Assembly: GCA_937892735.1 (NCBI GenBank)
Contig: CALBGL010000017.1
Coordinates: forward strand, 1-43,022
DNA length: 43,022 bases
DNA from: an uncultured Clostridia bacterium
GTDB taxonomy: Bacteria; Bacillota; Clostridia; Lachnospirales; Bianqueaceae
Reading direction: 5' to 3'
Shown here: one piece after another, positions 1 through 9,727 of the stretch
Numbering within the stretch: the stretch's first letter is position 1
How the letters are laid out: each line of letters opens with the position of its first letter
Position numbers and translations under genes: made by a program
Notes under the pieces: generated by a model
What the model saw: the letters and a program-made list of their open reading frames with translations, nothing else
Told to the model about the DNA's origin: nothing
The model's database searches: none

Positions 1-791
1 CCCATTGTTCTCTCAATATTTTCGGGAGTCCATCTTTTATCCAGCGTATCAAGCCTTGTAAAATGCTCGTACTGCGGCAATCGTATCTTCCAATGCTTTC
101 CCGTAAAGTCGGTAATATATCCTTTTCGCCTGAGATATTCCTCCATATAGTAGGGGCGGCGGCTGAAATTGATTGCTTCTTTTACATCTTCACGGTAGAC
201 ATTGTACCTTGTAGGCTTGCCGCTTTTTTCATCGAGCCACACCTGCCTTGACGGCGCTTTACGGGGATTTTCTATGACCGACAAGCCGTGTTCCATACAT
301 ATTCTGTCGGATACATCACGGAGTTTTCTCTGCTCTGTTTTGGAATAGTTGTATTTCTTTCCGTCAAGAAAGGAAACCGAATTAAAGCAGAAATGGTTGT
401 GCAGATGGTCTTTGTCAAGGTGGGTGGTGACGATTATCTGATACTTATTGCCCCACATTTCTTTTGCGGTCTGCAACCCGATTTGGTGCGCCTGTTCGGG
501 CGTAACCTCGTCGGGCTTGAAACTCTAATAGCCGTGCCAGGCGATATATCCGTTTTCCTTGCCGTACTGCTTTTTCGTTAAAATCATCTGCTGCAAAGCA
601 ATCTCTTTCAGACAGTTGATAGCGGAAACATATTCGCCCTGCTCGATAACTTCGGGTCGGCTGACATAGGAAAATATATCCCACAACGGCTGTAAGTTCG
701 GATTGTCTGCTCTTGTCTTTTCGGGATTTTCCACATAGGCAATGAGGTCTTTCAGTCTGCCCTCAATATGCCATAAACTCGTCGTTGCCAT
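1..791 (-). pseudogene. Relaxase/mobilization nuclease, amber-interrupted, runs off the window edge
   Basis: This is a MobA/VirD2-type relaxase that would nick and covalently bind the transferred strand at oriT. The N-terminus (MATTSLWHIEG...) starts at 791 and reads 88 codons to an in-frame TAG at 525-527, just after WHGY. I translated on in the same frame: SFKPDEVTPEQA, then HLDKDHLHNHFCFNSVSF at about 365-422 (the metal-binding H-x-H motif), and no further stop down to base 1. The only defect visible is therefore one nonsense codon, probably CAG to TAG. The start overlaps the mobC stop by one base (TAATG), so the two are cotranslated. The C-terminal part lies outside the window. Family assignment is confident; loss of function is inferred, since amber suppression or a sequencing error is possible. 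Confidence 0.85.
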
Positions 792-1084
792 TATCCTGCC
801 TCCTGTAAATCAAGGATCAAACATTCAATTTCCTTGCAGATTTCCAAAGCAGACGGCTCATATTTGGCACATTTCTGAAAGCCGTTATGGACAGAGTAAA
901 GGGTATTTAACAGTTCCCAAAACTCTTTGGAAGGCTGCGGCTTCGGTATTTTTCCTTTGCAAAGCTGACGGATAAACTCCGATTGGGACAGTCCACACGC
1001 TGCCGCACAGCGTTTCAATTCTTCATTTTCTTCTTCGGTTAAGCGTACTTTGATACGCACTTTTTTATTGTTTTCTTTCTTCAA
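791..1084 (-). CDS. mobC: MobC-like relaxosome accessory protein
   Basis: This small basic DNA-binding protein would help the relaxase recognise oriT. It begins with a ribbon-helix-helix-like segment (VRIKVRLTEEENEELKRCA, then LSQSEFIRQL) typical of MobC, and has a helical C-terminus. About 97 residues is normal for the family. An ATG at 1093 lies immediately after the Shine-Dalgarno GGAG, which is too close. The TTG at 1084 sits 8 nt from it, so I chose TTG, giving MKKENNKK. It overlaps the relaxase start by 1 nt. The putative oriT hairpins lie directly upstream (1129-1199). Confidence 0.8.
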   Translation of the reverse strand: MKKENNKKVRIKVRLTEEENEELKRCAAACGLSQSEFIRQLCKGKIPKPQPSKEFWELLNTLYSVHNGFQKCAKYEPSALEICKEIECLILDLQEAG

Positions 1085-1128
1085 AAGTATCATCTCCGTT
1101 CTTGTATTTTATCTTTTTTAGGGGTATT

Positions 1129-1199
1129 CAGGGGAGTTCCCCTGATTCAGTCCGCAGCCCTTCAGGGTGCGGATTGGGATTGTGGGGGTCACAATCCGA
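1129..1199. other. Candidate oriT: three consecutive stem-loops upstream of mobC
   Basis: Three inverted repeats are packed within 71 bp. The first is CAGGGG/CCCCTG (1129-1144). The second is TCCGCA-CCCT/AGGG-TGCGGA with one bulged G and a TC loop (1153-1175). The third is GGATTGTG/CACAATCC around GGGGT (1179-1199). An oriT commonly lies beside mobC-relaxase and contains inverted repeats. Position and structure support oriT, but no nic site could be recognised. Confidence 0.4.
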
Positions 1200-1627
1200 T
1201 GCTCGCTATACTTATGGACATCATCTTTCTCTTTGCCGTTCTATCTGAATATCGTTCCTGCCCCTGCTTTTTCAGCGGCGTTGTTTCGCTTACTCTCCGA
1301 AAAAGAGGTCATCGCAAAATCGTATCCCATTCAGACGGTCATTCAGTTGTAATCGGCAAAACAAAAAGCCGACACACAGAGACATCAAAAATCAGCGGGA
1401 GCTTTGCTCTCGCTTCAAAATGATGTTCTATGTATCGGCTTTGAAATTCAAAGACGGGACTGTTTGTTCATCCGTTCACTCGCTGACAGTACCAAAAGCA
1501 TAGAGTGCAGACGACGGTATTTTCTCTTAGCATACACGCAGGCATTAGGCGGCAGTACCGCATTCCTAATCAAAACATCTTGTATTCAGTTGTAATCCTC
1601 TTTCAAGAGGAATTATATTATATCAGG
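1200..1627. other. Non-coding stretch between mobC control region and the wHTH gene
   Basis: I found no convincing gene on either strand here; the open frames are short and lack ribosome binding sites or recognisable products. One hairpin at 1395-1413 (GCGGGAGC/GCTCTCGC with a TTT loop) is followed on the minus strand by TGATTTTTG and could be a terminator for minus-strand transcription. The rest looks like degenerate element DNA. Confidence 0.4.
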
Positions 1628-1663
1628 AAACCCGCCGGAAATCAAGTTTTTTCCAACGGGTTT
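1628..1663 (-). terminator. Possible terminator after the wHTH gene
   Basis: The arms AAACCCG (1628-1634) and CGGGTTT (1657-1663) pair, with an inner GGAA/TTCC pairing. The hairpin lies 36 nt beyond the stop codon of the minus-strand regulator. It is not followed by a clean U tract, so confidence is modest. Confidence 0.4.
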
Positions 1664-1698
1664 GAATATTTTTCAGAAATTAGGGGAATACTATTCTG

Positions 1699-2127
1699 TT
1701 ACCCTGTATGTACCTCAAAGCAATAGCCGACTTCACAAACACTCTCTATTTGATATGCAGGCTCTTGGTCTATATCAATAAGTTTTTTGCGGAGATTACG
1801 GACATGGAAACCGATTGTTTCCCGTTCGCTTCCCGAAGAAAAGTCGCCCCATACTTTTTCATAGATTTGGTCGTAGGTCAACACACGGTTTTTATTTGCC
1901 GCCAGCAAACAGAGTATATCGTATTCCTTTGCTGTCAATGAAATCTCTCGTCCGTCACTTGTAATTTTTCTGCGGGCAAGGTTAATTTCAAGACCGGGGA
2001 GTGATAATATCGGATCGTCACGAAGTTCCCATTTTTCTAAATCCGGGTGGCGTGACAAAAAGAATAAAATATCCTCAAATGCCGACCTGTCACGCTCCGT
2101 CAATTCTAAAATGATAATTCGCCCGAT
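1699..2127 (-). CDS. Receiver-less OmpR/PhoB-type winged-helix regulator
   Basis: The C-terminal two thirds is a Trans_reg_C winged helix: LEINLARRKITSDG, then ISLTAKEYDILCLLAANKNRVLTYDQIYEKVWG, and RNLRKKL before a final beta hairpin ending GYCFEV. There is no room for a receiver domain, so it is not phosphorylated in the usual way. The shortest usual start is TTG at 2103, which has no Shine-Dalgarno. A strong AGGGGG at 2135-2140 sits 7 nt before an in-frame ATC at 2125-2127, so I place the start there as a rare ATC codon, giving xGRIIILELTERD. A mutated ATG is an alternative. It may control the element or the adjacent ABC genes; the target is unknown. Confidence 0.7.
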   Translation of the reverse strand: MGRIIILELTERDRSAFEDILFFLSRHPDLEKWELRDDPILSLPGLEINLARRKITSDGREISLTAKEYDILCLLAANKNRVLTYDQIYEKVWGDFSSGSERETIGFHVRNLRKKLIDIDQEPAYQIESVCEVGYCFEVHTG

Positions 2128-2178
2128 AGTATCACCCCCTTTTTTGAACTTGGCAGTTGTTTTTATGTGTAATCGCTA

Positions 2179-3797
<1,619 letters not shown>

Positions 3798-3798
3798 G

Positions 3799-5523
3799 TC
3801 AAATGGCCTCCTTTCCCAACTGTATTTCCGCAATCTCACGATAAAGAGGGCATGTATTCAATAGTTCTTTATGTGTGCCTTGACCGACAATCATTCCATC
3901 GTCAACTACTAAAATGCGGTCTGCGTCTAAAATAGTGCTGACTCTTTGAGCTACCATAATGATTGTTGCATTTCCCATAGCCGCCTTCAGGTTTTTACGA
4001 AGAGTTTGGTCGGTTTTCATATCCAAAGCCGAAAAGCTATCGTCAAAAACATAGATTTCCGGTTTTTTCATAATCGCTCTTGCAATCGCCATGCGTTGAC
4101 GCTGACCGCCGGAAAGATTCGTTCCGCCCTGTGCGATCCTGTCATGATACCCGTTTTCTTTTTTTAAAATAAATTCCTCGGCACACGCAATTTCGGCTGC
4201 CGCCTGCCAATCTTGTTCGGTTCCGTCATTTTTTCCAAAATTCAGATTAGAAGCGATATCGCCTGAAAACAAAACATTTTTCTGCGGGACATAGCCAATC
4301 AGAGAACGAAGCTCGTCTACTGCATATTCCTTAGCGTTTACGCCGTCAATCAAAACTTCTCCGAATAAGGGATCGTACAAGCGTGGGATCAGTTTTAAGA
4401 TACTGGATTTACCTCGTCCCGTTCCGCCGATAATGGCAGTAATTTCTCCGGAGTGCGTTTCAAAACTAATATCTTTCAAAATCGGTTTAGGCGCTCCGGG
4501 GTACGCAAAAGTCACATGACGAAATTCTACTGTAGAACGCAGAGGACGCTCCTGAAAAGAGAATGAGCCATCCTGAATGCTGGTTTCGGTTTCCAACACC
4601 TCTGCAATACGCCCTGCACAGGCATACGCCGTTGGGAACATCATAACAACAAGGGCGAGCATCATAACTGACATCAGTACCATACTGATATATTGGCTAT
4701 TCGCCACCAGCGAGCCAACCTCCATAGCACCAGTTTCTACATAATGTGTGCCAAGCCCTAAAACCGCTACTGTAGTTACGCCGAAAATCACATTGATGAC
4801 CGGCAGCAAAAGACTTGTAATTCGCCCCGAAGTCATTGCTGTTGCAGCATAATCTGTATTTGCTTCACCGAAACGATGGCTTTCAGCTTCTTGTTTATTA
4901 AAAGCACGGATAACACGAACGCCCTCCAAAGATTCCAAAAACAACTGATTGATCCTGTCAAGCTTCTGTCTGAGTTTGATCGAATAACGGGACGCAAGCA
5001 GGATAACAATACCGCACCCAACTAACAGCACCGGGATTGCAACGGTGAGGACGGAGCTGACCTGCCCACCGGTAGCAGCGGAAAAGATCAAGCCCGCCAC
5101 CGCCATCATAGGCGCCAGAATACCGATACGCAAAAGCATAGTAAGGAAATTCTGAATGTTTGTAATATCCGAGGTGCTTCGTGTAACTAAGCTGGCTGTA
5201 CCAAACTTATCAAGTTCAGCGGCAGAAAAACTCTGTACCTTTTCAAAGACCTGCTTACGAAGCGTTGCCGAAAAATCTGTGGAAATACGGGAAGCGATTC
5301 GCACAGAAAGGAAATTGACAATACAGGCAAGGGCCGTAACACCCGCCATCACAGCGGCGAGTATGAAAATAGTGCTTTGCGAGGAATCCGTTACCCCGCT
5401 GTTAATCATCTGAGCAAGCAGCGAGGGCAGCATCATTTCTGCAACCGCTGCAAACAAAACCAGTACGGACAGCAGCATAATCTGTCGCCCCTTCAATTTT
5501 ACCTTTGAAAAAATAGTTTTCAT
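3799..5523 (-). CDS. Heterodimeric ABC exporter subunit with degenerate ATPase site
   Basis: This is a full half-transporter of 574 residues: six membrane helices in residues 1-310 and a C-terminal ATPase. Walker A is GGTGRGKSS and the signature LSGGQRQR is canonical. Walker B reads IYVFDDS, with Asp in place of the catalytic Glu, and the H-loop reads MVAQRVST, with Gln in place of His. Together with the partner's ISQGE signature this is the standard asymmetric site of LmrCD/BmrCD/TM287-288-like multidrug exporters. The substrate is unknown, but control by a MerR regulator next door points to drugs or toxic compounds. It is 15 nt downstream of the GNAT gene in the same operon. Because its partner is broken, the pump is probably inactive unless this half works alone. 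Confidence 0.88.
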   Translation of the reverse strand: MKTIFSKVKLKGRQIMLLSVLVLFAAVAEMMLPSLLAQMINSGVTDSSQSTIFILAAVMAGVTALACIVNFLSVRIASRISTDFSATLRKQVFEKVQSFSAAELDKFGTASLVTRSTSDITNIQNFLTMLLRIGILAPMMAVAGLIFSAATGGQVSSVLTVAIPVLLVGCGIVILLASRYSIKLRQKLDRINQLFLESLEGVRVIRAFNKQEAESHRFGEANTDYAATAMTSGRITSLLLPVINVIFGVTTVAVLGLGTHYVETGAMEVGSLVANSQYISMVLMSVMMLALVVMMFPTAYACAGRIAEVLETETSIQDGSFSFQERPLRSTVEFRHVTFAYPGAPKPILKDISFETHSGEITAIIGGTGRGKSSILKLIPRLYDPLFGEVLIDGVNAKEYAVDELRSLIGYVPQKNVLFSGDIASNLNFGKNDGTEQDWQAAAEIACAEEFILKKENGYHDRIAQGGTNLSGGQRQRMAIARAIMKKPEIYVFDDSFSALDMKTDQTLRKNLKAAMGNATIIMVAQRVSTILDADRILVVDDGMIVGQGTHKELLNTCPLYREIAEIQLGKEAI

Positions 5524-5538
5524 ATAATGACTCCTTTC

Positions 5539-6075
5539 TCATACCGCCGGACGGATTCCTGACATCCGAAACATCAGCTTTCCTAAAGTGTACCGCTGTA
5601 AATCCATATATTCCTGCAAAGATACCGTGCCGCCGAAGTTCAGAATTTCCATATTGCCGCTGTGCCCGGTGATATAAATATCCGAGGAAGTAAAACCGTT
5701 TTTGAAATAAAATTTCCGTCTGGCAATCCGCTGTTCTTTGTTTTCAGCGCTGTCGTCAAGCCTTTCAATTAAAAGAACGATTTTTTTGTCAGGAAAGCGC
5801 CTGCATACCTCTTGCAGTATTTTACTGCCTGTTCCACGGCTGCGGATTTTTCCGGATACCGCCAGATAATCCACCATGATCATATCTTTGTATGGGATCA
5901 CCATCATGAAGCCTTGTAAAATCCCGTTTTCCACAGCCGTCAGCAGCTGCGCTTTTCCCTTTTTTACAGAATGCCGTATTGCGAAAAAGGGCTTTCGTTC
6001 GGACTTAGGGAAAGCTTCAAAATAAATCTCTTTGATCTCTTTCCACGGTTTTTGTTTCTCATTCAAAATATTCAT
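5539..6075 (-). CDS. GNAT-family N-acetyltransferase
   Basis: This protein of about 178 residues has a GNAT fold. The central VDYLAVSGKIRSRGTGSKIL matches the beta4-alpha3 acetyl-CoA pyrophosphate loop (R/Q-x-x-G-x-G), and RRKFYFKNGF matches the late GNAT helix with its Tyr-Phe. The start ATG at 6075 has AGGAG 7 nt upstream; a longer reading frame begins further upstream but has no such site. It is the first gene of the operon driven by the MerR-type promoter at 6118-6148 and is followed by the ABC exporter genes. The substrate cannot be told from sequence; modification of a toxic amine or antibiotic is an inference from context. Confidence 0.8.
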   Translation of the reverse strand: MNILNEKQKPWKEIKEIYFEAFPKSERKPFFAIRHSVKKGKAQLLTAVENGILQGFMMVIPYKDMIMVDYLAVSGKIRSRGTGSKILQEVCRRFPDKKIVLLIERLDDSAENKEQRIARRKFYFKNGFTSSDIYITGHSGNMEILNFGGTVSLQEYMDLQRYTLGKLMFRMSGIRPAV

Positions 6076-6093
6076 ATGTTTGCTCCTATCTGC

Positions 6094-6122
6094 TTGCAAT
6101 TTTCTTTGCCATATGGTAGTAT
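6094..6122 (+). promoter_or_regulatory. Possible merR promoter
   Basis: TTGCAA (6094-6099) and TAGTAT (6117-6122) are 17 bp apart, about 35 bp upstream of the MerR start. This promoter overlaps the divergent GNAT promoter, so MerR binding would also affect its own transcription, as is usual in this family. Confidence 0.4.
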
Positions 6123-6148
6123 AAACTATACAGTAACTGTAAAGTCAA
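6118..6148 (-). promoter_or_regulatory. MerR-type activatable promoter with 19-bp spacer and dyad
   Basis: On the minus strand TTGACT (6143-6148) and TATACT (6118-6123) are separated by exactly 19 bp. The spacer holds the dyad TACAGT-A-ACTGTA (6129-6141), which extends outward with ACT/AGT. An over-long spacer with a centred dyad is the known signature of promoters that MerR proteins activate by DNA distortion. It reads into the GNAT-ABC-ABC genes. The merR Shine-Dalgarno overlaps its -35. Confidence 0.85.
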
Positions 6149-6159
6149 GAGGTGTTATG

Positions 6160-6978
6160 ATGAAAAATAAAAAATTTTTATATACAACGGGGCAGTTTGC
6201 AAAACTCAACGGGATCAACAAGCGTACCTTGCATTACTATGATGAGATCGGACTGTTTTCCCCTGAGTTCAAAGGGGAAAACGGATACCGCTATTATACC
6301 TGCTTTCAAACGGTTCAGCTGGAGCTGATCGTAACACTGCGAAAAATCGGATTGTCGATTGACGAAATTATTCGTTATCAGCAAAGTCCATCCGGGGCTT
6401 CCTTTGCAGACCTGATCTCCGAGAAGAAACAGTTGATCGATAAATCCATTCGGGAACTCTTAAATACAAAAATATTTTTGGAACAAAAATCAGACAAGTT
6501 ATCCCTGAGCCTTACGGCAAAGGATGGGGAGATAGAAATCATCACTCTTCCCGAACAGCGTATTTTACTCAGCAATCCGATCACGGGCGCCTATGATGAC
6601 GACGACTTTGCAGTAGCAGGGGAATTTTCTCTGCGGCTGAAAACAATATTCGGTCTTTATGATAATTTCGGGAGCCGGATTACGGCAGATCAAATCATAA
6701 ACGGAAACTACCATGACTATGACTGCTTTTTTGCCTATGGGAGAGAGAATATTGAAGCTTACGATACCGTGCGCCCTGCGGGAACTTATCTGCGCGCCTT
6801 TTGTATAGGCGGCTGGGACAAGCTTGAAACGGTTTACCAAAATGTCATCAGGTTTGCAGATGAAAAGCAAATTGATTTATTTGGATATGCCTATGAAGAA
6901 GGCTTAAACGAAATGTCCTTACAAGACCGTGACGATTACATTACAATGATCACAATCGGCTGTAAAAAGAATAAATAG
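6160..6978 (+). CDS. MerR-family regulator with GyrI-like effector domain
   Basis: The N-terminus is a MerR DNA-binding domain (TTGQFAKLNGINKRTLHYYDEIGLFSPEFKGENGYRYY), followed by the dimerisation helix (residues about 75-115). A C-terminal domain of about 150 residues resembles the GyrI/BmrR drug-binding fold (for example IGGWDKLETVYQNV). This points to a multidrug sensor of the BmrR/BltR kind. Of two adjacent ATGs I took the second (6160), which is 7 nt from AGAGG; the first (6157) is only 4 nt away. An upstream extension of the frame to 5971 overlaps the divergent GNAT gene and is not real. It is divergent from the GNAT-exporter operon and very likely controls it through the 19-bp-spacer promoter. 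Confidence 0.88.
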   Translation: MKNKKFLYTTGQFAKLNGINKRTLHYYDEIGLFSPEFKGENGYRYYTCFQTVQLELIVTLRKIGLSIDEIIRYQQSPSGASFADLISEKKQLIDKSIRELLNTKIFLEQKSDKLSLSLTAKDGEIEIITLPEQRILLSNPITGAYDDDDFAVAGEFSLRLKTIFGLYDNFGSRITADQIINGNYHDYDCFFAYGRENIEAYDTVRPAGTYLRAFCIGGWDKLETVYQNVIRFADEKQIDLFGYAYEEGLNEMSLQDRDDYITMITIGCKKNK

Positions 6979-7154
6979 ATATATGTAACAGTCGCCTTTT
7001 CGGGGGAGCTGATTTTAATACTATGACACACCGCAGCCGAGTATTTGATAATACCCAACAGAATGCTGATTGATTCGGCAGCTATCACCGAAATTGTCCG
7101 CTACGGTGTAAACGATATTGTTCTCAATTTTACAAAAAACAATCATATACAACA
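6979..7154. other. Gene-free gap between merR and its downstream terminator
   Basis: A plus-strand frame starting near 7045 (IIPNRMLIDSAAITEIVRYG) is open but has no ribosome binding site and runs through the terminator hairpin. It may be a remnant of a lost element gene. Nothing else is recognisable. Confidence 0.3.
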
Positions 7155-7189
7155 AATAGGCAGGGTGATAAAATATCACCCTGCCTATT
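7155..7189. terminator. Bidirectional terminator between merR and tnpV
   Basis: A perfect 15-bp stem (AATAGGCAGGGTGAT at 7155-7169 with its complement at 7175-7189) has an AAAAT loop. T-rich flanks occur on both sides, so it can end merR on the plus strand and tnpV on the minus strand. Confidence 0.85.
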
Positions 7190-7194
7190 TTAGC

Positions 7195-7572
7195 TTACCG
7201 ATAAATCAAATCGGTATTTACAATTTCTGTTGCTCTGTTCCGAATATTATTCATAGCACTTATCCACGCCATTTGATGATTGGCTTTGAGTTGTTCCGTC
7301 ACGCCTTCACGCTCCGCTATCTGATTAACCAACCGAGAGAACATTTCCTCTGCCTGTTCGTCAATATCGGCAAGGTAGCCGCTCAGCTTGCCGCTTGTGA
7401 GTAGCGTGGTGTAAGTTGCCTTTCTATGCTCTTTTAAGTAGTGTCTGTGCCGTTGCCCCCATACGCCAATAGGTTTTATTTCTTCAGTAGGTAAGATAAG
7501 GTTGGGTAAATAATAATCGCCTTGAAGAGTGTAGCTAATACCCGTTTTTTCATCAATGTAATGTTGTTTCAT
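7195..7572 (-). CDS. tnpV: TnpV-like transposon-encoded protein
   Basis: This 125-residue protein contains the pattern KQHYIDEKTGISYTLQGDYY, KPIGVWGQRHRHYLKEHRKATYTTLLTSGKL and an acidic helix, as in the TnpV proteins carried by Tn4451-like and related clostridial elements. Its biochemical role is not established. The start ATG at 7572 has GGAGG 8 nt upstream; an upstream in-frame start (MEDYKMKQ) is less well placed. It stands alone near the right edge of the element, without the tnpX recombinase gene, which is consistent with a partial or rearranged element. It ends at the strong hairpin at 7155-7189. Confidence 0.8.
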   Translation of the reverse strand: MKQHYIDEKTGISYTLQGDYYLPNLILPTEEIKPIGVWGQRHRHYLKEHRKATYTTLLTSGKLSGYLADIDEQAEEMFSRLVNQIAEREGVTEQLKANHQMAWISAMNNIRNRATEIVNTDLIYR

Positions 7573-7776
7573 TTTGTAATCCTCCAATATGATTGATTTT
7601 TACCTACAATCCAATCATTCTGACTGGCTACAAAAGCCTAAGGGAGACAACTTCCTTACGAAGTGTCTCCCTTCTCATTGCTTTTTCAGCGATGAAATAT
7701 TTCCCCTCCTGGACCAATGAGAAAATTCACAGGTATCCATACTATAGGCTGTAAAACCACAAAACATCCTGGACGC
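7573..7776. other. Boundary zone between the mobile element and the carbohydrate locus
   Basis: No gene is visible. A strong hairpin occupies 7640-7673 (AAGGGAGACA + CTTC pairing with GAAG + TGTCTCCCTT, one bulged A). It could be a terminator or part of the element end. TCCTGGAC occurs twice (about 7706 and 7767). I could not identify target-site duplications. Confidence 0.35.
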
Positions 7777-7810
7777 AAAAAAAGGAGTCCGTGCATTTAC
7801 GGAACTCCTT
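7777..7810 (-). terminator. Rho-independent terminator of the solute-binding protein gene
   Basis: On the minus strand AAGGAGTTCCGT pairs with ACGGACTCCTT (one bulge) and is followed by seven Ts. It lies 15 nt after the stop codon at 7826. Confidence 0.85.
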
Positions 7811-7825
7811 AGGAGGTCTTACTCT

Positions 7826-9580
7826 TTAATCCTGTGCGAATGGTGAGACATCATAGGCGTTTTGCAACAGCTCCAGATAACGGGACAGGCTCAGGTTCTC
7901 AAGATCCTGCTTATAAGCATCCCAACCAGAATCGAGATCGCGAGCGCCTGTGATAAACTCCACCATCGCGGTATTTTGTGAACTCTGAAGTGTTGTCTTA
8001 ATCAAAGCCATTTCCGCAGCATCCTCTTCAGACATATATAGCGTAGGCATTACGCTTTCCAAAGGCTGACGTACTTTCTCATGTTCCTTAGATGCGCGAT
8101 ACATTACAATCTGACGACCTACCAACGGCTTCACATCGTCGGCATATGGATCCTGATTCGTCGTAACTGAAGTCACAAAATCCGGTGTACGAACCAGACC
8201 ACACAGCTGTCCCCATGTCTGATTCGTCGTATCCGCATCGAGCAGCGTATACTTCGCCTGCTTGCCATCCATATCCAATTCATCAGGTTCAGCCTCTCTC
8301 CAATGTACGTCTTTCACGCCATTGGCAGAACGCATTGACCCTTCTTCTGTTGCTAAATAATCAATAAAGCGGAAAGCAACTTCCGGATTCGTACAATTCG
8401 ATGAAATAAAGGTCATACCGGTCTGATACATCTCATAGGGATTCCATGCAGCGATACACTGCCCATCTGGACCTGTCAGAGGTGCCAATGACTGATACTG
8501 TTCCCACTTTTTCGAATTGGGTTCTGTCGAAAGATCACAAGCAAATCCAGGCCGAAGACCCAGGAATGCACCGATACGAGCTTCTTCTCCCGACTCATTG
8601 ATATTGACCTGATTTGTCAAGTCCTGCGTGAAAGATTCTGGGTTAATCAACCCTTCACTGTACATCTGATGCAGCCAGCGAAGACCTTCACGATAACCAT
8701 CCTGTACAGGAGCATACGTTACCACGCCGTTATCCACATATAACTTATCTCCATTCGGCGTCAACTGAAACGGTGCCATTAAGAAACCATCAATCTGCGC
8801 ACCGCCTCCCACCGTAGATACCACCGTCGAAAGCGGAATCTCATCGTTCGGATCTCCATTTCCGTTGGCATCCTGCTCCTTGAATGCCTTCATCACTTCA
8901 TAGAACTCCTCCGTTGTCGTCGGCAGATCCAGTCCCAGATTATCCAACCAAGTGGTGTTAATCCATAGCTTCATCATATATTGCATATGAAGAGATCCGT
9001 CTACATTGGGCAAAGAGTAGATATGTCCATCGGGTGTAGTAATGTACTCTCTCATTCCCTCCAGTTCTTCCATGGCAGCCTTGTATCCTACGGAAACCGT
9101 ATCGATATAGTCTTCCAGAGGAATGATCAGCCCCTGAGAACCAAACATAGCCTCCGATGCCTTATCATAACGAGATCCTACGCCGACCAGAATAATATCC
9201 GTCATCGTAAAGGAAGCGAACATTGTGCTGATCTTATCCGTAACATTATCTGATGATGCCGCGATCTGCCAATCCAGATGGATTCCTGTCTTCTCCTCCA
9301 GTTCAATAGTCTGGCTATTATCTACCCAACTGTATTCTCCGTTTCCGGGAGCAAAGATGCTGAGTGTAGTCGCTTCATTGACAATCGGAAGTTCCCCCGG
9401 CTCATTGAAAAGGCCATCTGATTCCGAAGCAGCTTTACTGCTTTCCCCCTCAATGCTCGATGCCTGGCTTTCTTGCACGGAAACGGCATCCTTTGAATTG
9501 CCTACGGAATTTTCACCGTCTTGAGCGCATCCCCCTACGAGAAGAACCGCCGCCAAAAGCAATGCAATGATTTTCTTCAT
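7826..9580 (-). CDS. LplA-like extracellular solute-binding lipoprotein
   Basis: This is the substrate-capturing lipoprotein of a CUT1-type sugar ABC importer. The first 18 residues are a signal peptide ending in the lipobox LVGGC, then a Ser/Glu-rich tether (residues about 20-65) and a large type 1 solute-binding fold with features such as NGNGDPNDEIPL, seen in the YtcQ/LplA group. Total 584 residues, normal for the group. I chose ATG 9580; AAAGGAG is 12 nt upstream, somewhat far. It has its own promoter (9632-9660) and terminator. The AraC-type regulator and GH43 genes lie upstream, suggesting an oligosaccharide released by GH43 as ligand. The usual permease pair is absent from the window, so it must share permeases encoded elsewhere or be an orphan. 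Confidence 0.87.
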   Translation of the reverse strand: MKKIIALLLAAVLLVGGCAQDGENSVGNSKDAVSVQESQASSIEGESSKAASESDGLFNEPGELPIVNEATTLSIFAPGNGEYSWVDNSQTIELEEKTGIHLDWQIAASSDNVTDKISTMFASFTMTDIILVGVGSRYDKASEAMFGSQGLIIPLEDYIDTVSVGYKAAMEELEGMREYITTPDGHIYSLPNVDGSLHMQYMMKLWINTTWLDNLGLDLPTTTEEFYEVMKAFKEQDANGNGDPNDEIPLSTVVSTVGGGAQIDGFLMAPFQLTPNGDKLYVDNGVVTYAPVQDGYREGLRWLHQMYSEGLINPESFTQDLTNQVNINESGEEARIGAFLGLRPGFACDLSTEPNSKKWEQYQSLAPLTGPDGQCIAAWNPYEMYQTGMTFISSNCTNPEVAFRFIDYLATEEGSMRSANGVKDVHWREAEPDELDMDGKQAKYTLLDADTTNQTWGQLCGLVRTPDFVTSVTTNQDPYADDVKPLVGRQIVMYRASKEHEKVRQPLESVMPTLYMSEEDAAEMALIKTTLQSSQNTAMVEFITGARDLDSGWDAYKQDLENLSLSRYLELLQNAYDVSPFAQD

Positions 9581-9631
9581 GATTTTCTGATACTCCTTTC
9601 TTGCTTGCAGCAAAATAATTTGGATATACAC

Positions 9632-9660
9632 ATATTATCGAGAAACGCCACAAGGGACAA
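9632..9660 (-). promoter_or_regulatory. Promoter of the solute-binding protein gene
   Basis: TTGTCC (9655-9660) and TAATAT (9632-9637) are 17 bp apart on the minus strand, about 50 bp upstream of the start at 9580 and downstream of the terminator of the preceding regulator gene. Confidence 0.6.
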
Positions 9661-9727
9661 GCCTCAATTCCTACGATAACATACAATTTCCCCGAATCCT
9701 TAGCAAACCTTTTCAAGGAAAGCGTAC

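Noticed and set aside
5971..6159. N-terminal extension of the MerR regulator
   Set aside because: It runs through the promoter and the divergent GNAT gene; MerR homology starts at the ATG with AGAGG.
7045..7404. 119-codon plus-strand frame
   Set aside because: It crosses a perfect 15-bp terminator and the tnpV gene on the other strand; no start signal.
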